From: Sinorhizobium chiapasense
Lineage (GTDB): Bacteria > Pseudomonadota > Alphaproteobacteria > Rhizobiales > Rhizobiaceae
NCBI RefSeq assembly: GCF_036488675.1
Contig: NZ_CP133149.1
Location: 1-64,000, forward strand
Reading direction: 5' to 3'
Length of the DNA: 64,000 nt
Positions within the stretch are counted from its first letter, which is position 1. Each line of letters begins with the position of its first letter. Both the position numbers and the translations under genes were made by a program. Under the pieces are notes generated by a model. It worked only from the letters and a program-made list of their open reading frames with translations, searched no databases and was not told the DNA's origin. Shown one piece after another: positions 33,979 through 44,450 of this stretch.

Positions 33979-33981
33979 CCT

Positions 33982-36411
33982 TTGGAAATCTTCTTCGGCG
34001 CATTCACCAGCGAATGGGAGCAGCGGCGCGCAGCGCTGCTGCACGAAATGTCGTCTGGCGGGCGAGGCGCTTCGGCAGAAGAAGAGATGCGAAAGCGCCT
34101 GAAGCAGTTGGCTCAACTCGGCGCTGCAGGTGGCGGCGGAGGCTCAAGCGGCGCACCCGGTGGACGTGGATCTGCATCGAAGGGCAGGGGGACTCCTCGA
34201 GCGCAGGTGACGACGGGCGCCCGACCGATGGAGGCGCGGCTAGCGGCCGTCGCAAAGGGAAGCCAGCCGGCAGTCGTCAAAATGGCTTCCTACGGCGGCG
34301 GTGCTCGGGTCGGTGCGATGCTGAATTATGTCTCCCGTGGCGGCGAGCTGAAGGTGGAGAATGAAAGCGGCAGAATCCTCGAGGGGCGGGAGGAACTGGC
34401 GCGCATCCGTGGCGATTGGCACCACCTTTTTCAGAACCGCGCAGAAAGCCGCGACATCGGGAGTTTTTCAGTCGAAATCGCGGCGTCCGGCTTTGCATCG
34501 GACGAGGCATTGCACGAGCAGGTGCGGAGCGCGCTGACGAGCGGCTTTGGCGACCGGCGCTATGCCTATGCGATCGCGAAAAATGACGGCGGCTCCGTGA
34601 CCGTTCAGGGGCTTGTCGTATTGCGAAGTGGGCAGGGGGAGCGGCTAACGGGCGACGTGAAGGCGGCCGGCATCATCCAGGGCCGATACGACGCCAGCGC
34701 GGCCGCGGGCGAGGCTGCGGCGAAGTTCTCCTTTCATGGCTACGGAAATGGCGTCGAGTTCGGCGCCAGCCGCTTGCGCGGGCTGGTCGATCGGCATGAC
34801 GACGTTCGCGACGATCGCGGCCAGTCGATAGCGAATGAGAAGGTCGCGGGCGACCTGGTGCAGAAGGAGTGGCGCGGCGAGCTCCACAGCCGCAAGAGCC
34901 GCGACGTGATGCACGTCATCATGTCGGCTCGGGCCGGAACCGATGTTGCCGCATTCGAAGGCGCTGTTCGCGACTTCCTGGCGCATCAGTTTGCTGGGCA
35001 TCGGTATGTCTTCGCCATGCACGATCCTGCCAGCGATCCGAAAGAGGCGGGGGAGGGGGGAAAGCGTCCGCATGTGCATGCCCATGCGATCGTGGCGATG
35101 AAATCGGATTCCGGTGATCGCATTGAGACGACGCCTGCCGTGTTTCGCGAATGGCGATCCGTCATGGCAGAGAAGGCGCGGGAGCACGGCATTGAGATGG
35201 AAATGACCGACCGGCGCGAGTTTGCCGCCCCGCCGGCATTCACGCGCACCCAGGTCCGGCCGGTGAGCCGCGAAGGCCGCACAGAGCATGTCGGGACGAG
35301 CGAGGCTGCGCAGGCGCGATACGACGCCAAGCGTAGCGGCCGACGCACGATCGCGAAGAGCGATCGGAGCCGGCAGTACATCATAAAGGCGCAGGAAACC
35401 TGGCAGAGGGTCGCCCTTGCGGGTGCCGACCGCCAAGTCGCGGCCTATGCCGCGCAGCATCGAGAATACTTAGAATCCGGGCTTTCGACTGCACAAACGG
35501 AGACGAGCGGAACTGTCATTCGCGCGGATTTTGGATCGAACTTCCGCATCAATTTGGCTACATTGCAGGAGATGGTTTTGGAGGGTCAGGAATTGCGCGA
35601 AATGTCACGAGCAGAGTTTGAGACCTACGAGAAGAAGGTCGAGACGGCCTTGTTCAAGTTGGAGCGGTCGGTCTCGGCAGACGATCGGGCGGACTTTGAC
35701 GAGGTAGCCGGCCTCGCCCGCGATTTCGTCAATCAGAAGCGTGAGCTGGTGGACCTCTACGAGCGGCGCAAGGAGGCATTGGCGGAGCAAAGTGGCGAAG
35801 CGCCTCGCAGCGAGCCGCGTGATTCAGCGAACGACCAGTGGGACGCTGCGGTCGCCAAGCACGGCGAGGCTGTTGTTGAGGCCGGCAACGAGGCCATGAT
35901 CGAAATCGAGCACTACCGAGAGGGACTTGATCGGATCGAGGTCGGCGAGTTTTCGGCGGACCGCAAGGAAGGATTCCAGAACGGTCTTAATCAGGCAATT
36001 GAGCGAGCTGCGCAATTGGCTATCGAAGGTAACAGCTACATTCGAGAAGTTGCCGAGCAAGACCCTGATTTGCAACGCGCGATCGATCAGGCGGAAAACA
36101 TATCGGATCGTCCGGAAGAAGCGAAGGCGCCGAGCGTCGACACTGCCGACGAACAACAGCGCGGTTTGCGGGCAGACGAGGAAGATCGGCAGCCGAGCGA
36201 CAACGAGACGGGCGAGGCTCACGAGCTTGCATCCACGGTCGATGCTACAAATCGCCTGCAAGATCGTCTAAATAAGGATAGGGAAGCCGCACAGCGTAGC
36301 GGAGAAACGACACGGACAGATCCCGCACAACAGCATATTCCTCGACTCGAGGAGCTGGAGCGTGAACAGATCGAACAGAGGGAACGCGACCGCGACGACC
36401 GCGAAAGTTAA
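33982..36411 (+). CDS. Relaxase (VirD2/MobZ-like, MOBP type)
   Basis: An 809-residue relaxase starting at TTG behind GGGGAG. It has a glycine-rich low-complexity N-terminus (residues 50-75), then MASYGGGARVGAMLNYVSRGG with a candidate catalytic tyrosine (Y116), and the metal-binding three-histidine motif HVHAH (H364, H366, H368). The C-terminal half is a long charged coiled coil. The enzyme would nick oriT, bind its 5' end and lead transfer. No type IV secretion genes are in the window, so the plasmid is mobilizable or its mating genes lie elsewhere. The MobZ likeness is from memory of rhizobial plasmids. Confidence 0.88.
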   Translation: MEIFFGAFTSEWEQRRAALLHEMSSGGRGASAEEEMRKRLKQLAQLGAAGGGGGSSGAPGGRGSASKGRGTPRAQVTTGARPMEARLAAVAKGSQPAVVKMASYGGGARVGAMLNYVSRGGELKVENESGRILEGREELARIRGDWHHLFQNRAESRDIGSFSVEIAASGFASDEALHEQVRSALTSGFGDRRYAYAIAKNDGGSVTVQGLVVLRSGQGERLTGDVKAAGIIQGRYDASAAAGEAAAKFSFHGYGNGVEFGASRLRGLVDRHDDVRDDRGQSIANEKVAGDLVQKEWRGELHSRKSRDVMHVIMSARAGTDVAAFEGAVRDFLAHQFAGHRYVFAMHDPASDPKEAGEGGKRPHVHAHAIVAMKSDSGDRIETTPAVFREWRSVMAEKAREHGIEMEMTDRREFAAPPAFTRTQVRPVSREGRTEHVGTSEAAQARYDAKRSGRRTIAKSDRSRQYIIKAQETWQRVALAGADRQVAAYAAQHREYLESGLSTAQTETSGTVIRADFGSNFRINLATLQEMVLEGQELREMSRAEFETYEKKVETALFKLERSVSADDRADFDEVAGLARDFVNQKRELVDLYERRKEALAEQSGEAPRSEPRDSANDQWDAAVAKHGEAVVEAGNEAMIEIEHYREGLDRIEVGEFSADRKEGFQNGLNQAIERAAQLAIEGNSYIREVAEQDPDLQRAIDQAENISDRPEEAKAPSVDTADEQQRGLRADEEDRQPSDNETGEAHELASTVDATNRLQDRLNKDREAAQRSGETTRTDPAQQHIPRLEELEREQIEQRERDRDDRES

Positions 36412-36417
36412 AGGGAT

Positions 36418-36630
36418 ATGCTGAACGATAACCGCCAACAATATGTCATCCAGAGCAACGACCCAAAAGGCGACGAAGGATTCGGGAAGTTCTTGGGTGT
36501 AATTATCGTGTTTGTGATGTTTTTAGGCGTCGTCCAGGTCGTCTATGACTCGGCTATGGCCTGGTATCGCGACACGATGATTTGGCTGAATGATACCGCA
36601 TCCTATCTTGCCGGTTTCTGGCCCTTCTAA
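36418..36630 (+). CDS. Small single-pass membrane protein
   Basis: 70 residues with a polar N-terminus and one transmembrane helix (FLGVIIVFVMFLGVVQVVY, about 27-45). It starts 6 bp after the relaxase stop with AAAGGG upstream, so it is in the relaxase operon. Function unknown; it might help dock the relaxosome to the membrane. Confidence 0.6.
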   Translation: MLNDNRQQYVIQSNDPKGDEGFGKFLGVIIVFVMFLGVVQVVYDSAMAWYRDTMIWLNDTASYLAGFWPF

Positions 36631-36694
36631 AGCTCACTTCTTTTTTCGAGATCGGCGTCAATCGCGCCGATCTTATCGTCCACCTGACTGCTTT

Positions 36695-36717
36695 GGGTGG
36701 AAAGCGGAGATTGGAAA
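36695..36717. repeat. GGGTGGAAAGCGGA dispersed repeat, copy 1
   Basis: GGGTGGAAAGCGGAGATTGG appears here and, nearly identically, at 62243-62265. Each copy precedes a fragment of the same SDR gene. Similar GGGTGGAAAGC sequences are familiar as abundant intergenic repeats in alphaproteobacteria. Confidence 0.6.
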
Positions 36718-36829
36718 GAAGCACGATGAACGACCGCAATCGGATCGATTTTTATCGGTTCAGATCACGTCGCAACAAGGTGGAGGCGGAGGTTCAGCGC
36801 TAGCAACAACCGTGGTTGCAGGGAAAGTG

Positions 36830-37118
36830 TCTTTGCGCTGTCGCTGACTCCCGACGTGCCTTGGCCAGTTTCATCAATCGGTCGCCGCTATGGCGCATTG
36901 GAATTTGGGCATGCACCACTGCCTTCGTCTGCTCGATCATTTCCTTGCTCATCGCGCGAGGTCCGTATCGATGTAGCCAGGTGCCAAGGCATTCAACCCC
37001 GAATCCCTTCTCGTTCAGTTCCGCGGTGTGCGACCGAGCCAGCGAGCGAGTGGCCTCCTTCGTCGCCGAATAGACGCTGACATAAGGACGGCCTTGCGTG
37101 CTAAGGGTCGAGGTGTTC
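36830..37118 (-). pseudogene. Short-chain dehydrogenase (SDR) fragment, 3' part
   Basis: The minus strand reads NTSTLSTQGRPYVSVYSATK, then RSLARSHTAELNEKG, the SDR active-site YxxxK region. After that the frame shifts: another frame gives LNALAPGYIDTDLAR and then the original frame gives AMSKEMIEQTKAVVHAQIPM. The N-terminal half and the C-terminal end are missing. It is a decayed gene. The 87 bp at 37032-37118 recur at 62360-62446. The region 37119-37253 holds nothing else recognisable. Confidence 0.7.
37032..37118. repeat. 87-bp direct repeat, left copy
   Basis: Matches 62360-62446 in the same orientation at 80 of 87 positions by eye. Both encode the SDR active-site segment on the minus strand. 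Confidence 0.75.
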
Positions 37119-37253
37119 CCCTGGAAGTCATGATAGGTACGAGTCGATCATTCGTACCCCACGTCCATCCGGACATTTCCGCGGAACACCGACCAGCCCG
37201 AACATCAAGCCGACGCGGGGTGACACTGCGCGCTCTGCTTCCTTGGCTGTTGG

Positions 37254-37649
37254 TCAGTGTTGCATTTGCAAGTCCATCATTTCGCCATGTGACATCATAT
37301 TCTCATTCAAGTTGGCCATGATCACGAGCGACCCTGCGAGGACCAGGAATACAATGAGCACACCAAACGCGAGCGCTAGGACATTGTGGGTGCTGTCCGG
37401 TCCCGTAGTGATGTGTAGAAAGAAGACCAGGTGCACTCCCATCTGAGCGATGGCAAGGACAGCGAGTCCGGCCGGCACGCCAGGAGCCCAGATCGCCGAG
37501 GTGCTCGCCACCCAGAAGGATGTGACCGTGAGGATCACCGCCAGCAGCAAGCCAATCGAGTACACCAGAAAGCCAGAAGAAACTTTTTGCTCCGAGGCCG
37601 GGATCGCTGGCCTGTCTCCCGGTGCAACATCCCAACGAATTTCGGTCAT
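37254..37649 (-). CDS. cyoD: Cytochrome bo3 quinol oxidase subunit IV (CyoD)
   Basis: A 131-residue membrane protein with three hydrophobic segments (FLVYSIGLLLAVILTVTSFW; GLAVLAIAQMGVHLVFFLHI; ALAFGVLIVFLVLAGSLVIM). VHLVFFLHI is the CyoD signature. The start at 37649 overlaps the cyoC stop as ATGA. It is the last gene of the ctaB-cyoABCD operon and assists copper-site assembly. Confidence 0.92.
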   Translation of the reverse strand: MTEIRWDVAPGDRPAIPASEQKVSSGFLVYSIGLLLAVILTVTSFWVASTSAIWAPGVPAGLAVLAIAQMGVHLVFFLHITTGPDSTHNVLALAFGVLIVFLVLAGSLVIMANLNENMMSHGEMMDLQMQH

Positions 37650-38278
37650 GGAAGGACTCCCATCAGATAGACGATCGTTAATATCAGGACCCAGATGATG
37701 TCGAGCGCGTGCCAGAAGAGGGAGAAGCAGTGCAAACGACGCACCACAACCTGTTGGAACCCCCTTATCGACAGCTGAACCATCATCAGAGCCAGCCATG
37801 CAAGCCCGATTGCCACGTGCAGCCCGTGACAGCCGAGCAACGTGAAGAAGGCAGAAAGAAACGCACTACGTTGCGGGATCGCCCCCACCGCGATCATGTC
37901 CTGGAATTCGCGCAGCTCTAGATAGAGAAACGCCGCACCCAAGAGGAACGTAACCGCGGCACCAAAGAAGGTGCCGCGATAGTGCCGGGAATTGATGGCC
38001 AGTGACATCAGTCCACAGCTGTAGCTGGAGAGCAGGAGAAAAGCGGTCTCCATCGCGGCGTTGCGCAGATCAAACAATTGAGCACCGGTCGGACCGCCCG
38101 CACTTGCTTTTGCGAGCACGGCATAGCTCGCAAATAGCGCCGAAAACATCACGATGTCGCTCAGCAGGAAGATCCAGAACCCAAAGCCAGCGATAATCCT
38201 CTTGGGTGCGGGACCCGCCTCACTGACGCTCAGCCGTTCGCCTTGGAGGGCAGCATCTGTCTCAACTAAAACGTTCAT
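37646..38278 (-). CDS. cyoC: Cytochrome bo3 quinol oxidase subunit III (CyoC)
   Basis: A 210-residue membrane protein with five hydrophobic segments. [24 protein letters not shown] and [14 protein letters not shown] are characteristic of CyoC/COX3. ATGA overlaps bind it to cyoB upstream and cyoD downstream. It is a structural subunit of the proton-pumping quinol oxidase. Confidence 0.94.
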   Translation of the reverse strand: MNVLVETDAALQGERLSVSEAGPAPKRIIAGFGFWIFLLSDIVMFSALFASYAVLAKASAGGPTGAQLFDLRNAAMETAFLLLSSYSCGLMSLAINSRHYRGTFFGAAVTFLLGAAFLYLELREFQDMIAVGAIPQRSAFLSAFFTLLGCHGLHVAIGLAWLALMMVQLSIRGFQQVVVRRLHCFSLFWHALDIIWVLILTIVYLMGVLP

Positions 38279-40260
38279 AGGGATACCTCCACCGAGCGCG
38301 TCCGATCGAACTCGCGGACCTGTTCTGCTGTGATCTCAACCTCGTCCTCCGAGCGAAACATGAAGGCAAGCCACGTCACGGTCGCGCAGAGAAGTCCAAC
38401 GCCGGCCATCCACCAGATGTGCCAAATCAGCGCGAATCCGGTGATCACAGCGAAGAACGCGGTCACGAAACCCGTCGGACTGTTCTTAGGTACTTCGATT
38501 GGTTTGTATTCGTGCCGCTCGCGCTGTTCCTGCGTTGCGAGCCCGCGCTGCTTTTTTGCCCAGAAGGCGTCGATCTCATCTACACGAGGCAGGACCGCAA
38601 AATTCCAGGCTGGCGGCGGCGATGCGGTTGCCCATTCCAACGTGCGGCCGTTCCACGGATCGCCGGTCGTGTCGCGGAGCTGTTCACGGTTGCGAATAGA
38701 AACCACGAGCTGGACGACTTGGCAGATAATTCCGGCCAGAATGATCACTGCGCCAACCTCGGCGACCAATAGCCAAGGCTGCCAAGCCACGACATCGTAG
38801 TGCTGCAAACGGCGGGTCATGCCCATCAGCCCGGTCACGTAGAGCGGCATGAAAGCGAGATGGAAACCGATGAACCAGCACCAGAACGAGGCGGCGCCCC
38901 AGCGGTCGTCAAGCTTGAAGCCGAATGCCTTTGGAAACCAGTAATTATAGCCAGCGATGGCCCCGAACAGGACGCCCGGGATGATGACGTGATGGAAATG
39001 AGCGATCAGGAAGACACTGTTGTGTACCTGCCAGTCGACCGCCGGCAAGGCCAACAGAACCCCGGTCAGGCCACCGAAGACGAACGTCACCATGAAGCCA
39101 ATTGTCCAAAGCACCGGCACAGTGAACCGCACGCGACCGCCGTACATCGTGAACAGCCAATTGAAGACTTTGACGCCCGTCGGCACAGCGATGATCATGC
39201 TTGTGATGCCGAAGAAGGCATTGACGCCCGCACTTGCGCCCATGGTGAAGAAATGGTGCAGCCACACTGTGTAGGAGAGCACACAGATCGCCATGGTCGC
39301 ACCGACCATGGACCGATAACCGAACAGGGGCTTGCCGGAAAATGTCGCGCTCACCTCCGAATAGATGCCGAATGCCGGCAGGACCAGGATGTAGACTTCG
39401 GGGTGCCCCCATACCCAGAACAGGTTCACGTACATCATCGCGTTGCCGCCGGCGTCCATCGTAAAGAAGTGAAAACCGAGATAACGGTCGAGCAGTAACA
39501 TTGCGAGAAGCGCGGTGAGCACCGGAAATGCGGCCACGATCAACAGATTCGAAGCGAGCGCGGTCCAGCAGAAAACCGGCATGCGCATGTAACTCATGCC
39601 AGGGGCTCGCATCTTCAGAATCGTAGTGACGAAATTCACACCACTCAACAAAGTCCCAATGCCCGAGATTTGCAGGGACCAAAGGTAATAGTCGACGCCG
39701 ACGCCGGGCGAGAATTGCAATTCGCTCAGCGGAGGGTACGCGACCCAGCCGGTCTTTGCGAATTCGCCGATGGCGAGCGATACGTTCGTCAGGAGAATGC
39801 CTGCCGCTGTGAGCCAAAGGCTGACTGAGTTCATTGTGGGAAATGCCACATCGCGGGCCCCGAGCTGTAGCGGCACGGCAAAGTTCATCAGTCCGATCAC
39901 AAGCGGCATGGCCACGAAGAAGATCATGATCGTGCCGTGTGCCGTGAAAATCTGATCGAAATGCTCGGGCGGCAGATATCCCTGCGCGCCGCCGGCGGCG
40001 ACTGCCTGTTGCGTGCGCATCATGATTCCGTCCGCGAAGCCGCGCACAAGCATGAGCAGTGCAAGCACGAGATACATGACGCCGATACGCTTATGATCGA
40101 CGGATGTGAGCCATTCGCGCCAAAGATATGGCCAGTATCCCTTAACCGTAACCCATGCCAGAACCGCCAGGATGACAGCGCCGACGCTCGCCACTGTGCC
40201 CACGATGATCGGTTCATTAAGGGGAATGGCGGCCCAGCTGAGTTTGCCCAATAGGTTCAT
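38275..40260 (-). CDS. cyoB: Cytochrome bo3 quinol oxidase subunit I (CyoB)
   Basis: A 661-residue heme-copper oxidase catalytic subunit. Heme and copper ligands are visible: [22 protein letters not shown] (low-spin heme histidine), [17 protein letters not shown] (CuB histidine with cross-linked tyrosine), and [12 protein letters not shown] (CuB histidines). The start at 40260 ([12 protein letters not shown]) overlaps the cyoA stop; an open frame continues upstream but inside cyoA. It reduces O2 to water with electrons from quinol and pumps protons across the inner membrane. Confidence 0.97.
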   Translation of the reverse strand: MNLLGKLSWAAIPLNEPIIVGTVASVGAVILAVLAWVTVKGYWPYLWREWLTSVDHKRIGVMYLVLALLMLVRGFADGIMMRTQQAVAAGGAQGYLPPEHFDQIFTAHGTIMIFFVAMPLVIGLMNFAVPLQLGARDVAFPTMNSVSLWLTAAGILLTNVSLAIGEFAKTGWVAYPPLSELQFSPGVGVDYYLWSLQISGIGTLLSGVNFVTTILKMRAPGMSYMRMPVFCWTALASNLLIVAAFPVLTALLAMLLLDRYLGFHFFTMDAGGNAMMYVNLFWVWGHPEVYILVLPAFGIYSEVSATFSGKPLFGYRSMVGATMAICVLSYTVWLHHFFTMGASAGVNAFFGITSMIIAVPTGVKVFNWLFTMYGGRVRFTVPVLWTIGFMVTFVFGGLTGVLLALPAVDWQVHNSVFLIAHFHHVIIPGVLFGAIAGYNYWFPKAFGFKLDDRWGAASFWCWFIGFHLAFMPLYVTGLMGMTRRLQHYDVVAWQPWLLVAEVGAVIILAGIICQVVQLVVSIRNREQLRDTTGDPWNGRTLEWATASPPPAWNFAVLPRVDEIDAFWAKKQRGLATQEQRERHEYKPIEVPKNSPTGFVTAFFAVITGFALIWHIWWMAGVGLLCATVTWLAFMFRSEDEVEITAEQVREFDRTRSVEVSL

Positions 40261-41135
40261 CGTTCTGCCCTCATGAATTCGGGATTGGTGACACAGAGAT
40301 CTTCGGATGAGCGCAATCCGGCATTCAGGATGTCGGCAAATAGCCCGCTGGCAATCGACCCATAGGTAGAGGGCGCGACCGCCTTGCTCGGCTTGACCAG
40401 AGCAGCGTACGTTTGTGAGTCCAACATGGGGCCGGCGCTGCGCGTTGAGGCTGCCCATTGCGCAAAGTTGTCTGGCGCTACTGCGTCCACCTTGAAGTGC
40501 ATATCGGAGAAGCCCGCGCCGCTGTAGTTCGCCGACATCCCGCGGTAGGTTCCGGAATAGTCAGCCCGCAGGTTCAGGCGCGTCACCATTCCGGCCATCG
40601 TGTAGATCTGGCCGGCGAGCTGCGGCACAAAGAAGCTGTTCATGACGCCCGAGGACGTCAGTTCGAAGCTGACCGGCGTGCCGACCGGAATCGTCAGATG
40701 ATTGACGCTGGCGACACCTTGCTCCGGATAGATGAACAACCATTTCCAGTCGAGCGAGACGACCTGAATCTTGAGAGGCTTGGTGGAGGAAGCAATCGGC
40801 CTGGGCGGATCAAGATCGTACGCACCGATCCAGGCCACGGTGCCCACCAGGAGCACGGTCATCAGTGGCACCGACCAGACGAGCAACTCGATGCGACCGG
40901 AATAGGTGAAATTCGGCCGATAGCGCGCGCGCTTATTCGATGCACGGAACCAGAAGGCAACGCCAAGGGTCGCAATCATGACCGGGATCACGATCGCCAG
41001 CATGATGCCGGTTGCGTTCAACAGAATTTGCCGTTCGGCGAAGGCGATGGGTCCCTTTGGATCGAGCACGCCGCCAGTGCAGCCACCGAGTACCGAGGCC
41101 GCGATCAGGACTACAATAAGCAAACCGTATCGCAT
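40257..41135 (-). CDS. cyoA: Cytochrome bo3 quinol oxidase subunit II (CyoA)
   Basis: A 292-residue lipoprotein subunit. The signal [19 protein letters not shown] gives a lipobox LGGC; two transmembrane helices follow, then a cupredoxin-like periplasmic domain ([40 protein letters not shown]). The CuA cysteines of cytochrome c oxidases are absent, confirming a quinol oxidase. ATG 41135 lies 1 bp after the ctaB stop. Subunit II helps form the quinol site. Confidence 0.95.
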   Translation of the reverse strand: MRYGLLIVVLIAASVLGGCTGGVLDPKGPIAFAERQILLNATGIMLAIVIPVMIATLGVAFWFRASNKRARYRPNFTYSGRIELLVWSVPLMTVLLVGTVAWIGAYDLDPPRPIASSTKPLKIQVVSLDWKWLFIYPEQGVASVNHLTIPVGTPVSFELTSSGVMNSFFVPQLAGQIYTMAGMVTRLNLRADYSGTYRGMSANYSGAGFSDMHFKVDAVAPDNFAQWAASTRSAGPMLDSQTYAALVKPSKAVAPSTYGSIASGLFADILNAGLRSSEDLCVTNPEFMRAER

Positions 41136-41136
41136 A

Positions 41137-42174
41137 TTACACCTCGCGCATGCCGAGGTTGATGAGATCGCTTCCGCTGCGACCGGCGCCCGGTAGGGCC
41201 TCGGCATGTTTCCATTCGATGCTGCGGCCAGCCTGCGAGCCAGGCACTCGGGAGAAACCACTACGATGGTCAACCAGGAGTGCCGCGAACAGCACGAACA
41301 AATAGGTGATAGAGAACAGGAACAGCCTACGAGCGGCGCGACGATCGGCTCCCGTGCTCTTGTTCAGCTGAAGTGCGAACAAAAGGAAAAGTGCGCCGCA
41401 GATCGCGACGATCATGCCATAGAGAACTCCAGCAAATCCAAGGCCCCAGGGCAGCTCCGAAGCGAGAACGAGGAGGCCGCTGTAGATCAGGATCTGCCGA
41501 CTTGTTTCAGCGCGTCCTGCAACAACCGGCAGCATTGGGATCCCGGCACGGGCATAATCATCAGTGCGATTGAGCGCGAGAGCCCAGAAATGGGGCGGCG
41601 TCCAAAGGAAGATAATGAGGAAAAGAGCAAGCGGCTCGAGCCCGGATTGTCCGGTCGCCGCGGCCCATCCGATCACGGGGGGCAGTGCGCCGGCAGCACC
41701 TCCGATGACAATATTATGCTGCGTCGCCCGCTTCAGCCACATCGTGTACACGACCACATAGAAGAGGATCGTACAGGCCAGCAACGCGGCTGCGGTGAAG
41801 TTCGTCGCCAAAGCGAGAGCCGTGATTGCGATGACGCCCAAGACGAGCCCAAAGACAAGCGCCTCGACCTTCGAGACCTTGCCGCGGGGAATTGGCCGCA
41901 TCGCCGTGCGAGCCATGACTGCGTCGATATCGGCGTCGTACCACATGTTCAGCGCGCCGGCGGCTCCGGCGCCGGCTGAAATTGCGAGAATTGCAATGAA
42001 GCCAAGGAGTGGCTCGAGGCGTGTCGGAGCGATCGTCAATCCGACGAACGCGGTGAAAAGCGCCAGCGCCATAACGCGCGGTTTCACCAACGTGAAGAAG
42101 TGGGGTAGCCGCTCCATCAAGCTGGGACGTGAGGCCATCGATGGGTGCGATAACTGGATCGCGCTGGTGCTCAT
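41137..42174 (-). CDS. ctaB: Protoheme IX farnesyltransferase (heme O synthase)
   Basis: A 345-residue UbiA-type prenyltransferase with two Asp-rich motifs, [21 protein letters not shown] and [10 protein letters not shown], and about eight membrane helices. It makes heme O, the high-spin heme of bo3 oxidase. It is first in the operon, whereas in E. coli cyoE is last. The C-terminus carries about 35 extra polar residues after the last helix. GAGGAAG precedes the start. The 254 bp upstream hold the operon promoter and no gene I can support. Confidence 0.94.
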   Translation of the reverse strand: MSTSAIQLSHPSMASRPSLMERLPHFFTLVKPRVMALALFTAFVGLTIAPTRLEPLLGFIAILAISAGAGAAGALNMWYDADIDAVMARTAMRPIPRGKVSKVEALVFGLVLGVIAITALALATNFTAAALLACTILFYVVVYTMWLKRATQHNIVIGGAAGALPPVIGWAAATGQSGLEPLALFLIIFLWTPPHFWALALNRTDDYARAGIPMLPVVAGRAETSRQILIYSGLLVLASELPWGLGFAGVLYGMIVAICGALFLLFALQLNKSTGADRRAARRLFLFSITYLFVLFAALLVDHRSGFSRVPGSQAGRSIEWKHAEALPGAGRSGSDLINLGMREV

Positions 42175-42428
42175 GGTCGTCGCTTCCTCGAGCTAGAGTT
42201 CGATTGTGAAGTCCGCTAATTCGCCGTCGAAGGGATCTTGCGGTTCCTCTGATAGCTAAACTCAAGGGAGCGACGAGAACGAGTAAACGCTGCCAAATCC
42301 CTGCAAATCCTTCAAAAGCAGAGGGCTGGGCTCCCAGACCAATACGCGAGCATCGCCATCGCGACGCGGTGCGTGTGCGGTCGTCCCATTCGTGTTGAGG
42401 CATCGCTGCATGCGCGTTGAGCACATGC

Positions 42429-42872
42429 TCAATGGTCGTTGAGTGCCTGCAATTCGGCCCTGCACGCCTCGCTGAAAGCTTGCAGTGGATTGACGGCGTG
42501 GCCGTTCATCAGCTCGCGAACTTCAGAAAAGGTCGTGTTGGGCGCGAAATATGTGTCAACGATCAAATGTACGACCGCCTCGGCCTTCTCGATCACTGTC
42601 GAGCTCGATACGACACGCATTTGGCTGATCAGCGCGTAGACGCTCACCAGTGCCGAGACTTCCGCTTGATCATGGACCAGCGCGTCGGCGTAGAGCTTCG
42701 ATGATTCGTCGATGAATCGCTTGTATAGTTTTTGCCGCTTGGCCTTTTCCCCCGAGATCTGCGCTGCGCGGTTCTGACGCTGCTGCGTGAGCCAGGCCGA
42801 CGCGAACGACGTTAGTCCGCCGATCACGGACCCCGCCAAAGCCGCGAGCGCGGGAAGGTAGGAAGTGTTCAT
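42429..42872 (-). CDS. Hypothetical membrane-anchored protein
   Basis: 147 residues with an N-terminal hydrophobic helix (LPALAALAGSVIGGLTSFASAWL) and a helical, probably coiled-coil, remainder. Its ATG overlaps the NADH dehydrogenase stop (ATGA), so it is the second gene of that operon. No family recognised; perhaps a small accessory protein. Confidence 0.65.
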   Translation of the reverse strand: MNTSYLPALAALAGSVIGGLTSFASAWLTQQRQNRAAQISGEKAKRQKLYKRFIDESSKLYADALVHDQAEVSALVSVYALISQMRVVSSSTVIEKAEAVVHLIVDTYFAPNTTFSEVRELMNGHAVNPLQAFSEACRAELQALNDH

Positions 42873-44233
42873 GGAACAAGCGGTCGCTCAGCAGTCAGAT
42901 CCGGATCAGCTTCCCGCGGCGGTTCTGGGATCAGCCGCGAACTGCGCTGACCGGTGAAATACGACCAGAGCCATTGGCGCTGCACACGCAGGCGGTTCTG
43001 TAGCTGCGGCAGGGCGAGAATGTGGACGAAGGCCCACACCAGCCACGTCAGGAACCCGCTTGTGCGCAGCCAGCCCCGCTCCAGCACAGCGTAGTTCTTG
43101 CCAACGACGGCCATGTTGCCCTTGTCGAAATAGCGGAATGGACGTTTGACTTTCCGCCCCTTCAGCTCCTTCGCGATCAACCTTCCAACGTATTGTCCTT
43201 CCTGGATCGCCGCTTGCGCCACGCCGGGCACCGGGTGCTTGTCCTGCATGACCGACGCCGCATCGCCCACGACGAATACACCGGGCGCGTCCACGACCTT
43301 CAGGAACGGATCAACGAGCGCGCGCCCCGCGCGGTCGGTGTTGGTGCCGAGCATCTTTGGAATGGGGGATGCCGCGACCCCAGCGGTCCAAAGCACGGTG
43401 GCACTGGGAATTCGACTTCCGCCGGCGACCACTCCCTGTGCGTCAACCGTTTCGACCTTCGCCCCGGTCAATACCTTTACACCGAGCTTCGTCAGCCGAC
43501 GGGTCACCCTGCGGGACAGTGACTCGGCAAAGGTCGGAAGAACCCGCTTGCCGGCGTCGAGAAGAACGATGCTGGCCCGTGCCGGATCGATTCGACGAAA
43601 GTTTCCGCGCAGCGTGCCCCGCACCATTTGCGCCAGGGACGCTGCGAGTTCCACGCCGGAAGGACCTGCGCCAACCAGCACGAACGTCATCTGCCGCGCG
43701 CGCTCACCGTCATCCTCGGTCGCTTCGGCGAGTTCGAACGCGGCTAGAATTTTGCCTCGGATTGTCTCGGCGTCACTCAGACTTTTGAGGCCCGGCGCAT
43801 GCTGCGCAAACTCGTCATGCCCGAAGTAGCTCGGACGCATGCCGGTCGCGACCACCAGATAGTCGTAGGCGATTTTGCGGTCACCCACGCCGGGGAAAGA
43901 GGCTTCAATCGAGCGGGAAGCGATATCGACGTCCGTGACCTCGGCCAATAGCACGTTCAGGTTTCGCTGCTTCGCCTCGAGTTGCCGGATCGGCGCGGCG
44001 ATCTCCGCAGGCGAGAGGACCGCCGTCGCCACTTGGTAGAGCAGGGGCTGGAAAATATGGTGATTGCGGCGGTCGACTAGCACGACATCAACATCGGCAT
44101 GCCGCAGCGCTCGCGCCGCAGCGATCCCGGCAAAGCCGCCCCCGACGATGACGACACGCTTTCGTTCATGGTGGGACGCATCGACAACGGCGGTTGCCTT
44201 GTCAGCCCGGGTCCAAACTAACGTCACACTCAT
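42869..44233 (-). CDS. Type II NADH dehydrogenase (NDH-2-like FAD oxidoreductase)
   Basis: A 454-residue flavoprotein with two Rossmann folds: VVIVGGGFAGIAAARAL (FAD) and FVLVGAGPSGVELAASL (NADH). FQPLLYQVATAVLSPAEIA and PGVFVVGDAA are typical of NDH-2. An amphipathic C-terminus (WLVWAFVHILALPQLQNRLR) would attach it to the membrane. It passes electrons from NADH to quinone without proton pumping, feeding the adjacent quinol oxidase. GAGGTGAACT precedes the ATG. Confidence 0.9.
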   Translation of the reverse strand: MSVTLVWTRADKATAVVDASHHERKRVVIVGGGFAGIAAARALRHADVDVVLVDRRNHHIFQPLLYQVATAVLSPAEIAAPIRQLEAKQRNLNVLLAEVTDVDIASRSIEASFPGVGDRKIAYDYLVVATGMRPSYFGHDEFAQHAPGLKSLSDAETIRGKILAAFELAEATEDDGERARQMTFVLVGAGPSGVELAASLAQMVRGTLRGNFRRIDPARASIVLLDAGKRVLPTFAESLSRRVTRRLTKLGVKVLTGAKVETVDAQGVVAGGSRIPSATVLWTAGVAASPIPKMLGTNTDRAGRALVDPFLKVVDAPGVFVVGDAASVMQDKHPVPGVAQAAIQEGQYVGRLIAKELKGRKVKRPFRYFDKGNMAVVGKNYAVLERGWLRTSGFLTWLVWAFVHILALPQLQNRLRVQRQWLWSYFTGQRSSRLIPEPPREADPDLTAERPLVP

Positions 44234-44269
44234 AGTTCACCTCGTTTGTGCTCTTTGTCATTGACGGCT

Positions 44270-44407
44270 TCAGCAGGTCTTGTCGGAAACGGTGCGCGCA
44301 ACGCTCCAGCCGTCCGGTTCCTGAACCCATGGCTTCAACGTGATAAGGAAAATCACGGGGCACCAGGCTCCCATCACGAACGTCACCATGCTCAGCACGT
44401 CCGTCAT
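44270..44407 (-). CDS. Candidate 45-residue membrane peptide
   Basis: The frame MTDVLSMVTFVMGAWCPVIF continues LITLKPWVQEPDGW and stops 36 bp before the NADH dehydrogenase start. It has one hydrophobic helix and a tail. No strong ribosome site is seen. It could be a small accessory subunit or chance; low confidence. Confidence 0.3.
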   Translation of the reverse strand: MTDVLSMVTFVMGAWCPVIFLITLKPWVQEPDGWSVARTVSDKTC

Positions 44408-44450
44408 GGGAGACCGGATGCATTACCTGCTTCTTGGGACCGCTATGGGC

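Noticed and set aside
41206..41979. 257-residue plus-strand frame opposite ctaB
   Set aside because: Antisense to heme O synthase; no motif or ribosome site.
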